This document shows positions 44,826-53,331 of a DNA stretch of 64,000 bases, piece after piece (the first letter of the stretch is position 1; each line of letters begins with the position of its first letter). The notes under the pieces are model-generated. The model saw only the letters and a program-made list of their open reading frames with translations, was not told where the DNA came from and ran no database searches. The stretch is from VRUE01 sp963708115 (GTDB lineage Bacteria > Actinomycetota > Thermoleophilia > Solirubrobacterales > 70-9): NCBI GenBank assembly GCA_963708115.1, contig CAVPRX010000002.1, positions 1 to 64,000 of the forward strand. The letters run 5' to 3'. Both the position numbers and the translations under genes were made by a program.

Positions 44826-45518
44826 ATGCCGGATCTGCTCGACCGAGACAGACGCACTGCGACGCTTCGCGTAGATGGCGACGAGCGACTCGCCAGAGCT
44901 GAGCTGCGCCGTCAGATCGGCCGTCTCGAGGCTCAGCTCGGCGCGCTCTTCGCCGACGCCTTTCCCCGCGTTGAGGTCGACGCCGCGGTCGGGGCTATCT
45001 CGCGCGAGCCGCGGACGCTTGGTCTCGGCGACCTCGAGGAGATCCGCGACTCGCTCGCGACCCAGATCGGCGTCGCGCGCCGCCAGCTGCAGGATCGGGC
45101 CGAGCTCGAGACCCGCAACCGTGAGCTGCTGGAGCAGATGCTGACCGCTCCAGCCGAGCACAAGTGGTTGCAGATCTCACGCGCCGATGTCGGTGAGCCG
45201 GGTTGCGGCCACTGGCATTCCCGCCCCCGCCTTGGTCCGCTCGGCATGCTGATGGGCTGGTGGCGGGTCAAGGTCTCCTCCGGATGCCCGTTATCCGGGC
45301 GGCTTGCGGCCGTTGAGCGAGAAACCCAAGAGCAGCAAGAGAGCTCCACGTGCCGACGAACGCCCGCCGGCGCCGTGGGGGTCGTTTCCCCTCGCCGAGC
45401 TGAGCGTGCTCGCCGGCATCATCGCTCTGGTCGCCGGGGTTGTGAGCAAGAGCCCGACGACGGTCGGCGTCGGCGTAGTCCTCGCCGCCCTCGGCGGTCT
45501 AGAGGTATCGGCCCGTGA
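44826..45518 (+). CDS. uncharacterised coiled-coil protein with CGHW motif
   Basis: The N-terminal part is a helical coiled coil (LRRQIGRLEAQLGALFADAF). A conserved block follows: KWLQISRADVGEPGCGHWHS, PRLGPLGMLMGWWRVKVSSG (about residues 115-160). After about residue 165 the frame turns into Arg-rich low-complexity sequence that overlaps the next gene by 200 nt. In the next frame a stop at 45314-45316 would overlap the following TTG start, so a one-base error near 45290 and a true end at 45316 is likely. Function unknown. Confidence 0.55.
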   Translation: MPDLLDRDRRTATLRVDGDERLARAELRRQIGRLEAQLGALFADAFPRVEVDAAVGAISREPRTLGLGDLEEIRDSLATQIGVARRQLQDRAELETRNRELLEQMLTAPAEHKWLQISRADVGEPGCGHWHSRPRLGPLGMLMGWWRVKVSSGCPLSGRLAAVERETQEQQESSTCRRTPAGAVGVVSPRRAERARRHHRSGRRGCEQEPDDGRRRRSPRRPRRSRGIGP

Positions 45519-45732
45519 GCACTTCGCCGGCTACCGCTCGCACACGACCCTGCTGGCCGGCACCGTCTTCGTCCTGGTGACCGGCGCCCTCTTCTACCTG
45601 GCCGGACTGATCCTCGCCATCTGCCTAGCCGCCGGCGCCGCGTTCTTCGCCCTCTCCTTCTACTTCTTACGCCGCGCCTTCCAACGCGCTTCCGGCGGCC
45701 TCTCCTTCAAGGCCGGCGGCTTGAGGGGATAG
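45313..45732 (+). CDS. small four-helix membrane protein
   Basis: A 139-residue membrane protein. A charged N-terminus (MSEKPKSSKRAPRADERPP) precedes four hydrophobic helices (LAELSVLAGIIALVAGVV, TVGVGVVLAALGGLEV, TLLAGTVFVLVTGALFYLAG, LILAICLAAGAAFFALSFYF). No family was recognised. An in-frame TTG at 45304 is an alternative start. A type A repeat begins 28 nt after the stop. Confidence 0.6.
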   Translation: MSEKPKSSKRAPRADERPPAPWGSFPLAELSVLAGIIALVAGVVSKSPTTVGVGVVLAALGGLEVSAREHFAGYRSHTTLLAGTVFVLVTGALFYLAGLILAICLAAGAAFFALSFYFLRRAFQRASGGLSFKAGGLRG

Positions 45733-45759
45733 GCGGGTAGGGGAACAAGCGCTGGAGAA

Positions 45760-45872
45760 GGGGCATCCGGGTAGGGGCGGAACGTCTTGTACTTTTTCGG
45801 TGTCGGCTTCGGGCGACAGCCCAACCGCGATCCACCGAAAGAAGTTAAGTGGAGCCCCTGCCCGGATGCCCC
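45760..45872 (+). repeat. type A structured element, copy 3
   Basis: A 19-bp stem (45760-45778 with 45854-45872) includes one G-U wobble (45772 with 45860) and differs in sequence from copies 1 and 2. The core is GGAACGTCTTGTACTTTTTC to GAAGTTAAGTGGA, with TTTCGGTG/CACCGAAA, ACTT/AAGT and GGGC-GACA-GCCC pairings. It lies between convergent genes and ends 15 nt from the stop codon of the mIHF-like gene. Confidence 0.75.
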
Positions 45873-45887
45873 CTGACCGAGGCCTTC

Positions 45888-46250
45888 CTAGACCAGCACC
45901 GCGTCCCTGGTCCGTGAACCGAGGGCGCTAGTCAGCAGTGCCCGCTGGCGCGGCGTCAGCGTCCCGATCCGCTTGTTCTCGCTCAGCGCAACGGCCTGGA
46001 GGAGCTTGCGGGCGCGGGTGCGGCCCCAGCGGCGCTGACTGGTCAGCAGCTCGGCCAGGGTCATGCTCTCGGTCTCCCACGGGCAGTCGCGGATCACTTC
46101 GGCGACGTCCACCTCGCCCCGTCCGATCGATCGCTTCAGCTCCGCTCGGGCGAGCCGCACCCGGTTGGCGCGTGCCAGGGCCTGCATATGTTGCGGCGTG
46201 CGCACCGGGGTCGGGCTTGGCGAGGCAGGGGCGATCGAAACTGCTTCCAC
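45888..46250 (-). CDS. mIHF-like actinobacterial integration host factor
   Basis: A 120-residue basic protein. Residues about 22-115 match the mycobacterial mIHF pattern: ARANRVRLARAELKRSIGRG, then the helix-two-turn-helix-like RRWGRTRARKLLQAVALSEN and KRIGTLTPRQRALLTSAL. mIHF proteins bind and bend DNA and organise the nucleoid. The GTG start at 46250 has GGGAGGAG 6 nt upstream. Its usual neighbour gmk is not adjacent. The 46251-46458 region upstream holds no gene and presumably its promoter. Confidence 0.82.
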   Translation of the reverse strand: MEAVSIAPASPSPTPVRTPQHMQALARANRVRLARAELKRSIGRGEVDVAEVIRDCPWETESMTLAELLTSQRRWGRTRARKLLQAVALSENKRIGTLTPRQRALLTSALGSRTRDAVLV

Positions 46251-46458
46251 AGGGGGCTCCTCCCATAGGGGTATTGACTGGTTTCATGCACCGGGCCCGA
46301 ACTTCCTTGCCCGGTTGAGTTGAACTGACGTCGCCGCGTCCTCCTGTCCCGGATACGCGGCGAGGTCGCAAGCTACGCGCTCGGGGCGGCGAGCGTCAAC
46401 CCGAACTCAGCAATGGGCCCCCGGCACGGTCGCTAAGAGCATCTTTTTCTCGCCGCGT

Positions 46459-46486
46459 CCGCCTTGTCCAATTTTGGACAAGGCGG
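46459..46486 (-). terminator. hairpin after the SPT-like gene
   Basis: CCGCCTTGTCCA (46459-46470), loop ATTT, TGGACAAGGCGG (46475-46486): a 12-bp perfect stem 32 nt past the stop of the minus-strand SPT-like gene. There is no following T-tract in the minus direction, but no gene-internal role is apparent. Confidence 0.55.
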
Positions 46487-46517
46487 AAACTACCCCCGCA
46501 GGGGGATGCATAGCCAC

Positions 46518-47774
46518 TCACGTACGCGGAAGCTCAGGAAAGTCCTCAATGGTGCGAGAGATGGTTTCCAGCGCCCGGTCGAGGTGTTCGCGCTCGTGAG
46601 TTGCCATCAGGCTGGTGCGGAGCAGGGCGCCGCCCGGCGGGACCGCCGGGTGGATCGCGACGTTGGTGTAGACGCCGGCGTCGAAGAGCGCCTTCCAGAG
46701 CAGCACCGCCTGCCAGTCGTCGCCGACGATCACCGGGACGACCGGCGTGGTGGCGACCGTGCCGTCGGGCAGCGTGCCCGGCTCGACCACCTTAGGCCGA
46801 GGTCGCGCAGCCCCTCGCGCAGATACTCGGCGTTGTCGAGCAGTTGCGCGAACAGCTGGGGACCCTCGGAGCGGATCATCCGCAGCGCCGCCAGCGCGGC
46901 GCCGACCGCCGCCGGCACCGCCGAGGCGCTGAAGATGAAGGAGCGCGAGGAGATCCGCAGGTACTCGATCACGTCGGCGGGGCCGGCGATGAAGCCGCCG
47001 CAGGAGGCGAGGCTCTTGGAGAAGGTCCCCATCCGCAGGTCGACCTCGTCCTCGAGGCCGAACAGCTCGCTGGCCCCGGCGCCGCGCGCGCCGAGCACGC
47101 CGGCCCCGTGCGCCTCGTCGACCATCAGCCGGGCGCCGTGCGCGCGGCAGAGCTCGACGATCCGCGGCAGGTCGCAGACGTCGCCCTCCATCGAGAAGAC
47201 GCCGTCGACGACGACGAGCACGCCGCCGCCGTCCTCGCCCGCCCGCTCCAGCATCTTCTCCAGCTTGTCCATGCGGTTGTGGCGGAAGGGGCGCAGCTGG
47301 GCGCCGGAGAGCTTGCAGCCGTCGAGGATCGAGGCGTGGTCGCCGGAGTCGCAGATCACCGTGTCGCCGGGCTCGAGGATCGTGCCGATGCAGCCGACGT
47401 TCGCCTGGTAGCCGGTCGTGTAGACGATCGCGTCCTCGGTCGCCCATCCAGTCGGCGAGCTCGCGCTCCAGCTCGACGTGCAGCGGCGTCGTGCCGTTCA
47501 GCAGGCGTGAGCCGGTGACGCCGGTGCCGTAGGTCTCCAGCGCGTCGCGCGCCGCCTGCTTGACCCGCTCGTCGCCGGTCAGGCCCAGGTAGTTGTTGGA
47601 GCCGAGCATGATCGTCTCGCGACCCTCCATCTCGACCACCGGGCCGGCCTGTGAGGTGAGCAGGCGGAAGTAGGGGAGGAGATCGTGCTGCTTGGCGGCT
47701 TCGAGCTGCTCGAGCCGGTCGTGGGTGCGGGCCTTCTCGAAGACGTCGACGGGGGCCTTCGCGGTTTCGCTCAT
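46518..47774 (-). pseudogene. alpha-oxoamine synthase, serine palmitoyltransferase-like, two frameshifts
   Basis: A PLP enzyme of 418 residues when read across two compensating indels. Part 1 has MLGSNNYLGLTGDERVKQAA and YGTGVTGSRLLNGTTPLHVE. Part 2, in another frame, has ICDSGDHASILDGCKLSGAQ, MVDEAHGAGVLG and the PLP-lysine motif MGTFSKSLASCGGFIAGP. Part 3 returns to frame 1 with NVAIHPAVPPGGALLRTSLM. Breaks: one extra base in the C run at 47443-47445 and one missing base near 46798. The N-terminal YFR and SNNYLGL pattern resembles serine palmitoyltransferase more than KBL or BioF. Divergent from the GNAT remnant. Confidence 0.75.
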
Positions 47775-47801
47775 GGCCGAGAGTGTAGGTTCCGAGCTCC
47801 C

Positions 47802-48971
47802 GTGCCAGGCGTCGAAATCCGCCCCGTCCGCTCGCGGCGCGAGCTGAAGCGCTTCATCAAGCTCCCCTTCCGGCTCCACCGCGACCACCCGCGTGGGTGC
47901 CGCCGCTGATCTTCGAGCGGAGGCAGTTCCTCAACCGGGAGAAGAACCCCTACTTCGAGCACGCCGAGGCCGAGTACTTCCTCGCCTAGCGCGACGGCGA
48001 GCCGGTCGGGCGGATCACCGCCCAGGTCGACCAGCGCTGGGACGAGTTCCAGGGCGGCAGCGACGGGATGTTCGGCTTCTTCGAGGCGGTGGACGACCCG
48101 CGAGGTCGTCGCGGCGCTGCTCGACGCCGCGGAGGAGTGGGCGCGCGGCGCGCGGCCGCGACGCGCCTGCTCGGCCCGATGGACTTCACGACCAACGACG
48201 AGGTCGGCATCCTGATCGAGGGCTACGAGCTGCGATCCGATGATCCTCGAGCACTGGCATCCGCCCTACTACAAGGAGCTGCTCGAGGCGCTCGGCTACG
48301 GCAAGGCGATGGACCTGCTGATGTGGTGGCTCGAGCTCGGCGAGCTCAAGGAGGGCGACCAATTCGACCCCGCGATCCACGCCGCCGCGGAGAAGGCGCT
48401 GCGCGACGAAGGGATCGACGGTCCGCAACATCGACAAGGGCGACCTCGAGCGCCGAGATGCGGCGCTTCATCGAGGTCTACAACGAGGCCTGGGGCGACA
48501 ACTGGGGCTTCGTCCCGGTCACCGAAGCGGAGATCGAGTTCCACGCCAAGAACCTCAAGCAGGTGCTCGACGAGGACTGGGCCTTCATCGCCGAGAACGA
48601 CGGCGAGGCGATCGGCGCCGCGCTCACCCTGCCCGACATCAACCAGGTGATGGCGAAGATCGAACGGGCGGCTGCTGCCCTTCGGCTGGCTGCGCTTCCT
48701 GCTTGGCAAGCGCAAGATCGACCGGGTGCGCGTCTTCGCGCTCGGCGTCAAGCCCGAGTACCACCACAGCGGCGTCGCCGCCGGCCTCTACGTCAAGCAC
48801 CTCGAGACCGCCAGCAAGCCGGGCACGATCGAAGGCGGCGAGATGGGCTGGATCCTCGAGACCAACGAGCCGATGAACCGGGCGATGGAGGGGATGGGCG
48901 GCGAGGTCGTGAAGAGGTACCGGATCTACGAGAAGGCGCTCGGCGGCTACATGCCCCGGTCCGAGTTGTAG
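47802..48971 (+). pseudogene. GNAT-type acyltransferase, heavily disrupted
   Basis: Pieces in all three frames rebuild a long GNAT protein of about 385 residues. They are VEIRPVRSRRELKRFIKLPF, LIFERRQFLNREKNPYFEHA, GEPVGRITAQVDQRWDEFQG, GPMDFTTNDEVGILIEGYEL, HWHPPYYKELLEALGYGKAM, GDNWGFVPVTEAEIEFHAKN and VFALGVKPEYHHSGVAAGLY. At least six indels and a TAG at 47987-47989, where the family has Trp, interrupt it. The architecture resembles the YghO/bacterial ceramide synthase-like group. Divergent pairing with an SPT-like gene suggests a former sphingolipid step. Confidence 0.65.
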
Positions 48972-49059
48972 CCCGACGGTTCGATCTACTACGACGTCGA
49001 CGGTTTCCGCTGCCTCAGCGGGATTGGGCGGGAGCCAGATGGGCTGCCAGCATCACGAC

Positions 49060-49180
49060 CATTGGGTCTACGCCGCGACCCTCCGCGCCAACTGGGTGAC
49101 CGGCGCCGAGTCGTCTACATCGGAAAGCCGACAACCTGCGTCGTCGGCTGAGGGAGTTCCTTCGAGGTCTCGTCACCGAG
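49060..49180 (+). pseudogene. GIY-YIG nuclease-like remnant
   Basis: Within the 357-nt region 48972-49328, which lacks an intact gene, a broken frame reads VYAA followed about 12 residues later by VVYIGK. With one base missing near 49128 it continues ADNLRRRLREFLR. This matches the GIY...YIG-K-N-LRRRL hallmark. The rest of the domain is not recoverable. A 45-codon minus-strand frame covers the same DNA but has no recognisable feature. The rest of the region holds nothing I can identify. Confidence 0.35.
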
Positions 49181-49328
49181 TGCATAGTCGACACCGTCGA
49201 AGACATCCACCGGCTTCGCAACTCCGAGAATCGGTGCAGCGCTGATGATCATGGCCTTGGTCCTGCGGTCTGTCTGATGGCACTCCGATTATCAGTCCCA
49301 CAGCCGACCGGGGCGTGATCATAGGGGG

Positions 49329-50150
49329 ATGGGAAAACTCAGCCCTCGCCAGGTCGATGATCTTGCCAGTCGGATCCTTGGGGAAGTCGACTCGTTCGAC
49401 TACCGGACTGCGAACCGGATTGATCAGTTCTTCGACTTCGCCGAGATTGACGTATCCGAAGCGTCGGGCGGGTCCCGCTTTTACTACGCACAGGATGTGG
49501 TCACGCGGGCCAATCGCTCGGATCTAGGGTCTTCGGGCCTACCCACGGAGATCGAAACCATTGTTAAGGCGCTCTTGGACCCGCGCGAGTTCAAGGATGC
49601 CGCTCAACACGGCGACGCGGTTGATGACCTCGCTGAGCTTCTGCGACCAGCTGGTGCAGTTGCGGAGTTCAGGGACCCGGATGTCATTCTGCGCTCAACT
49701 AGGAGGTCCCGAAGCCAAAAAGTCCTGGAGGAGCAGATCCACACGGTTTTCGGCCAGACCTTGGACGACGAGGCTTTCTCGGCCGCCCGGACGCACTACC
49801 GGAAGGCGAGGCGCTATGTCGAAGGCCCCGAAGTCGACCACGAGAACTCCTGCAAGGAGTCGGTGTGCGCCATCGAATCAATCGTGCTGACTCTCGCCGG
49901 GGGGTCGGATCTGGTGAAGGAGCTCCGCAGACTTGCCCGAGAGGACCACATTCCTAAGCCCATCACGGAGATGGTTATCAAGCTCTACGCCTACCGAGGG
50001 AACGAGCCGGGAATCGCGCATGCGGGCCCCGAGGCTCCTGATGTCGGGAAGGAGGAGGCCGAACTTCTACTCAACCTGGCGGGTTCGATTGGCGCATATA
50101 CGCGCGCCAAGCTCGCTACCCCTTCAGAAGGCGGTGGCAATCCGAACTAA
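49329..50150 (+). CDS. AbiJ/HEPN-like protein, putative abortive-infection function
   Basis: A 273-residue soluble protein. The N-terminal half is unrecognised. The C-terminal half (about 165-250) has a pattern I associate with AbiJ/HEPN-type proteins: HENSCKESVCAIESIVLTLA, a short linker, then MVIKLYAYRGNEPGIAHAGP, resembling the family's K-E-x-x-A-x-E and GIRHa blocks. The final block normally carries an Arg-x4-His or related RNase motif; here it reads GIAHA, so activity is uncertain. It is coupled by a 1-nt overlap to the next gene, and AbiE lies nearby. Confidence 0.5.
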   Translation: MGKLSPRQVDDLASRILGEVDSFDYRTANRIDQFFDFAEIDVSEASGGSRFYYAQDVVTRANRSDLGSSGLPTEIETIVKALLDPREFKDAAQHGDAVDDLAELLRPAGAVAEFRDPDVILRSTRRSRSQKVLEEQIHTVFGQTLDDEAFSAARTHYRKARRYVEGPEVDHENSCKESVCAIESIVLTLAGGSDLVKELRRLAREDHIPKPITEMVIKLYAYRGNEPGIAHAGPEAPDVGKEEAELLLNLAGSIGAYTRAKLATPSEGGGNPN

Positions 50151-51004
50151 TGGACCAGCGAGCCAAGGACCGCACGCCTCGAGGTGCCTTACCCAGTTCA
50201 GACCAAGTTCCCGGATACCTCCTCAAGCTAGGTCGAGCACGATCCCATCGGGAGACCCTGCAGAAGGATGTCGACCGCTGGCTGCGACGCCACTGTCGCG
50301 CTAGACGGAGATTCGATCCGACCTCCGGAGAACATGTCGTCCGCGCGTTAATCACCGAACCGCCCCCGCCAGCCTTCTCGCTGTTGATCGGTGACTGCGT
50401 CCACAACATGCGTGCTGCCCTGGACCACATTGCGTACCGGCTGGCAACGTCCTATTCGGAGTCTCTCCCCAAAGAGGCACTTGCGAGCATCGAATTTCCG
50501 ATCTTCACGGACCCCGACAAGTTCATCCATGTCGACAAACGGGGTGAGTCAGCCCGAGGGAGCGGATTGTCGAAGCTGCGACACGCGGATCCAGCGGTAA
50601 CACCGGTCATCGAGGCGATGCAGCCCTACAACGGCGAGCGATGGGAGCCATTGGCTGAACTTCACGACTTGGACCGCATCGACAAGCACCGCCAATTGCA
50701 TGTCACGGTTGCGATGAGTCACGAGGTCGAGATCGACTGTGGCGACAATGCCAAAGTTCAGCAGTTCACCCTCCATCCGCCTGGCCGGGCGATTGAGGAC
50801 GGCGAGGCGCTTTGCCGTTTTGTCTGCGTCCACAAGCAGGGACGACAGGGCAAGATCAAGCCAAGAGCGAATGCCACATTTTCGGTAGCCCTTCGTGAGG
50901 GTTCGCGCCCTTGGGCAGTCCCGATCGTCGAGCAGCTCGCTTCGATGGATCAACTCATCCGCGACGAGGTGATCGTTCGCCTTGCTCCATTCCTCCTCGT
51001 TTGA
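50150..51004 (+). CDS. uncharacterised protein coupled to the AbiJ-like gene
   Basis: A 284-residue soluble protein with no membrane segment or signal. The most conserved-looking block is LLIGDCVHNMRAALDHIAYR (about residues 76-95), typical of a widespread family of unknown function often near mobile or defence genes. ELHDLDRIDKHRQLHVTVAM is a second conserved block, rich in His and Asp. The ATG shares its A with the TAA of the previous gene, so translation is coupled. Function unknown. Confidence 0.6.
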   Translation: MDQRAKDRTPRGALPSSDQVPGYLLKLGRARSHRETLQKDVDRWLRRHCRARRRFDPTSGEHVVRALITEPPPPAFSLLIGDCVHNMRAALDHIAYRLATSYSESLPKEALASIEFPIFTDPDKFIHVDKRGESARGSGLSKLRHADPAVTPVIEAMQPYNGERWEPLAELHDLDRIDKHRQLHVTVAMSHEVEIDCGDNAKVQQFTLHPPGRAIEDGEALCRFVCVHKQGRQGKIKPRANATFSVALREGSRPWAVPIVEQLASMDQLIRDEVIVRLAPFLLV

Positions 51005-51039
51005 GGTTGACCTGGCGAGTGGGCGGCGCCGGATCCTCG

Positions 51040-51957
51040 CTAGACACCGAGCTGCTCGACCGCCTCGCCCCAGTACTCGCGGACGAGTGCCTCGACGTTT
51101 GCCGGGTCCACGATTGAGCGGGCGACTCGTTGCTCGTTGGGACGCAGCCAGATGCGCGTGCCGATCCCGGCCGACCAGGTCGACCGCAGCTCGGTGAGGC
51201 GTTGATCGTCAAGAAAGCGCGGCACCAGGTCGGCCGGGGAGTCGAGGTCTTTGTAGAGGCCCTTGGTCTCCGGCGCCTCTTTCTCGTCCTCGAACTTCGC
51301 TGCGACGAGCTCGATTGCGCGACCTCGATCGATGGCGATCTGGTGGTCACGCGCGAGGAGGGCGAGATCACCAAAGTGCTTGAACGTTTCCTCTTTCAGG
51401 CACCAGGCCAGGATCTTCTCGGCGGCGGCCTCGGTCAGAGTCAGACCGCTGATAGGAAACGGCGTGTTGTCGCTCAGGAGACCGTCAGGGTCGAAAGTGA
51501 GTGGCTGCTCGGGCGTGTCTTTGCGCTCGCTTTTTCGGAAGGCGACGGAGATGTTTGCCCTGCCCGTCTGAGGCCGGCCCGGCCGGAAGGTCTCTAGCGT
51601 GAATGTCAGGTTCTGTCCCTTCACCAGGTTTCCGCGCTCGGTCCACGTCCCGTTTGGCGTGGTCTTCAGGCTGTAGCCGTTGTCCGGGTTGCTAAAGACA
51701 ATCTCCTTCTCGATCTCGTCGGGGTTGGGCATCCCCTTCGTCTCAACCTCGGCGAAGTCGGTGTCCAGTAGTGAGACCCGATTCGTACCGTAGACGTGGT
51801 AGAGCAGTGCGCCGCCCTTGAGGACAAACCGATCGCCGTAGCTCTCGGACAAATGCTTGACCAGCGCGCAGCGCGCGACCAGCTGCATCACCTGAGGAGG
51901 CGTCAACCCGGTGCTTCGGGCGTAGTCGTTGACCAGTTGCGGAGTCGTGAAGCTCAC
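51040..51957 (-). CDS. AbiEii-type nucleotidyltransferase toxin
   Basis: A 305-residue AbiEii/AbiGii family protein. Nucleotidyltransferase motifs: FVLKGGALLYHVYGTNRVSL followed by LDTDFAEVE (GG and DxD metal site), and LTEAAAEKILAWCLKEETFK with the conserved Lys, then the FGDLALLA block. AbiE systems are type IV toxin-antitoxin phage-defence modules. The GTG start at 51957 overlaps the antitoxin stop as GTGA (51954-51957); a longer in-frame start at 52008 is less likely. Confidence 0.8.
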   Translation of the reverse strand: MSFTTPQLVNDYARSTGLTPPQVMQLVARCALVKHLSESYGDRFVLKGGALLYHVYGTNRVSLLDTDFAEVETKGMPNPDEIEKEIVFSNPDNGYSLKTTPNGTWTERGNLVKGQNLTFTLETFRPGRPQTGRANISVAFRKSERKDTPEQPLTFDPDGLLSDNTPFPISGLTLTEAAAEKILAWCLKEETFKHFGDLALLARDHQIAIDRGRAIELVAAKFEDEKEAPETKGLYKDLDSPADLVPRFLDDQRLTELRSTWSAGIGTRIWLRPNEQRVARSIVDPANVEALVREYWGEAVEQLGV

Positions 51958-52775
51958 TTGGGATTCTCTGCGGTGACTAGGATCCGGGGAGGCACCCGAA
52001 GTCGCCACTTCTCGTCGACCACTCCATGCTCCCTATCGTCTCCGGGCCTAAATGCCTCTAAGCGCCGTTCCGGCCCGATTTGTCCGAGCAAGGGCGCGGA
52101 ACCGTTGAGCTCGTAGCGGTCCATCAAGAAGCCGACACGGCGGGTCAGCGCCGGGCTCCCGAGCTGAGTCGTATAGGCGGCGAGCCTTTCGCCGTCCACG
52201 AGCCCTCTGTGGACCGCAGACTCGAAGGCCCCGATCACAATCGGGAAGGTGCCGGTCAGATCAGGGCGACTCAGGGAATCGAGCAACGCCTTTTCGACGT
52301 TCGCCATCACGACCGGCTGTTCGAATCCGATCGCCGGTTCGATGCCGAAAAAGCTGTCGCGGCTGACTTTGATGAAGCGCACCTCAAAGTTGCCGAAGCG
52401 GACTGACTTCTTCTGCTGGGGGATGCCACAGAAGATCCTCGTTGCCTGCTGCTCCAAGAGCCCGTAGTGGTAGAGCGCCGTATGCCAGGAGAGGAAGTAG
52501 GGCACGCGCATCTTGTCCAGGAGCGTCGCCGCGAGGGGCTCCAGCGCCTCCACCAAAGGCATTTCTTGAGGCCCTGCTCCTTCGAGCTCGACCAGGTAGC
52601 GCCCGGCCTGCAGCCGATGTGCATAGCCCTTCTGGGCCATGTCGGCCAGCAGGCGCGCCGGATTTGGCGTGATCTCCTTCAGCCAAACGGCATCATTCGT
52701 CAGCGACAAGGAATCTCGCCCCTCCCGTCGCAGATGGGAGATGACTGCATTCCTCTTTCTTGCTTGCGCTGCCAT
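51954..52775 (-). CDS. AbiEi-type antitoxin
   Basis: A 273-residue AbiEi-like transcriptional antitoxin. An N-terminal winged helix (RNAVISHLRREGRDSLSLTN, about 8-60) precedes the AbiEi C-terminal domain (MRVPYFLSWHTALYHYGLLE, FGIEPAIGFEQPVVMANVEK, ALLDSLSRPDL). It should repress the operon and neutralise AbiEii. ATG 52775 is chosen because upstream in-frame codons run through the AT-rich promoter repeats. No Shine-Dalgarno is seen; the start follows the T-rich repeat directly. Confidence 0.8.
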   Translation of the reverse strand: MAAQARKRNAVISHLRREGRDSLSLTNDAVWLKEITPNPARLLADMAQKGYAHRLQAGRYLVELEGAGPQEMPLVEALEPLAATLLDKMRVPYFLSWHTALYHYGLLEQQATRIFCGIPQQKKSVRFGNFEVRFIKVSRDSFFGIEPAIGFEQPVVMANVEKALLDSLSRPDLTGTFPIVIGAFESAVHRGLVDGERLAAYTTQLGSPALTRRVGFLMDRYELNGSAPLLGQIGPERRLEAFRPGDDREHGVVDEKWRLRVPPRILVTAENPK

Positions 52776-52776
52776 T

Positions 52777-52867
52777 ATCGTAAAAAAATCATATATATGG
52801 TGCTTCAGAATAGCGCATGGATAAAGGCATAGCGACAAATAATCGTAAAAACTGCATATCCATGGTG
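52777..52867 (-). promoter_or_regulatory. two direct repeats in the AbiE promoter
   Basis: On the minus strand GCACCATATATATGATTTTT and GCACCATGGATATGCAGTTT, each followed by TTACGAT, occur at 52777-52803 and 52842-52867, 65 nt apart. The nearer copy abuts the AbiEi start codon. They lie in an unusually AT-rich patch and probably serve as AbiEi operators or promoter elements. From 52868 to 53064 no gene was found. Confidence 0.5.
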
Positions 52868-53064
52868 CACCCCCCCTCCTGATCCCACCCAAGCCAAGCG
52901 GAGCCCCACCATCGGGCCGAGGACAGCGAGAATTTGGCTCTAAGAAGCGGAAACAGACGGTTGGATCGGAAACTCGAGAACGCTACGCCTCGTAGGCGGT
53001 TCTTAGGCGCAAGTTCCGGCTTTTACCGGCGGTTGGCGCTGGTCGCATCGCTACAGTCGGCTGG

Positions 53065-53331
53065 GTGAGCGAGTTTGAGCTTGAGCCAGTCCGAGTCCGC
53101 GTCCTGCCGCACGAGACGCCGGGTGCGGTTGCCCTGCGCAGCGAGGCCCGCACTGCTGCGATGGCAGCTGTGGGCGGCGTCCTCGCCGGGGCTGCGACCG
53201 TGGTTGCCGTCCGTGCCGTGAGCGCCGTGGCGAAGAAGTCGCAGGGACAGTTGCTACCGCGCCGCAAGCGCCAGCCCAATGTCGTCGCGAGCCGCTCCTT
53301 CCTCGTGGACGTGCACCTGCTCGGAAGGTGA
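53065..53331 (+). CDS. small protein with one membrane helix
   Basis: An 88-residue protein, GTG start at 53065. A hydrophobic Ala/Val segment (AAMAAVGGVLAGAATVVAVR, about 32-51) is flanked by FELEPVRVRVLPHETPGAVA and a basic tail (LLPRRKRQPNVVASRSFLVD). It may be a small membrane-associated protein. GTGA overlap couples it to the glycosylase gene. Function unknown. Confidence 0.5.
   Translation: MSEFELEPVRVRVLPHETPGAVALRSEARTAAMAAVGGVLAGAATVVAVRAVSAVAKKSQGQLLPRRKRQPNVVASRSFLVDVHLLGR

Noticed and set aside
49112..49248. 45-codon minus-strand frame in the region with broken genes
   Set aside because: No ribosome site or homology; the plus strand shows a GIY-YIG-like pattern over the same bases.
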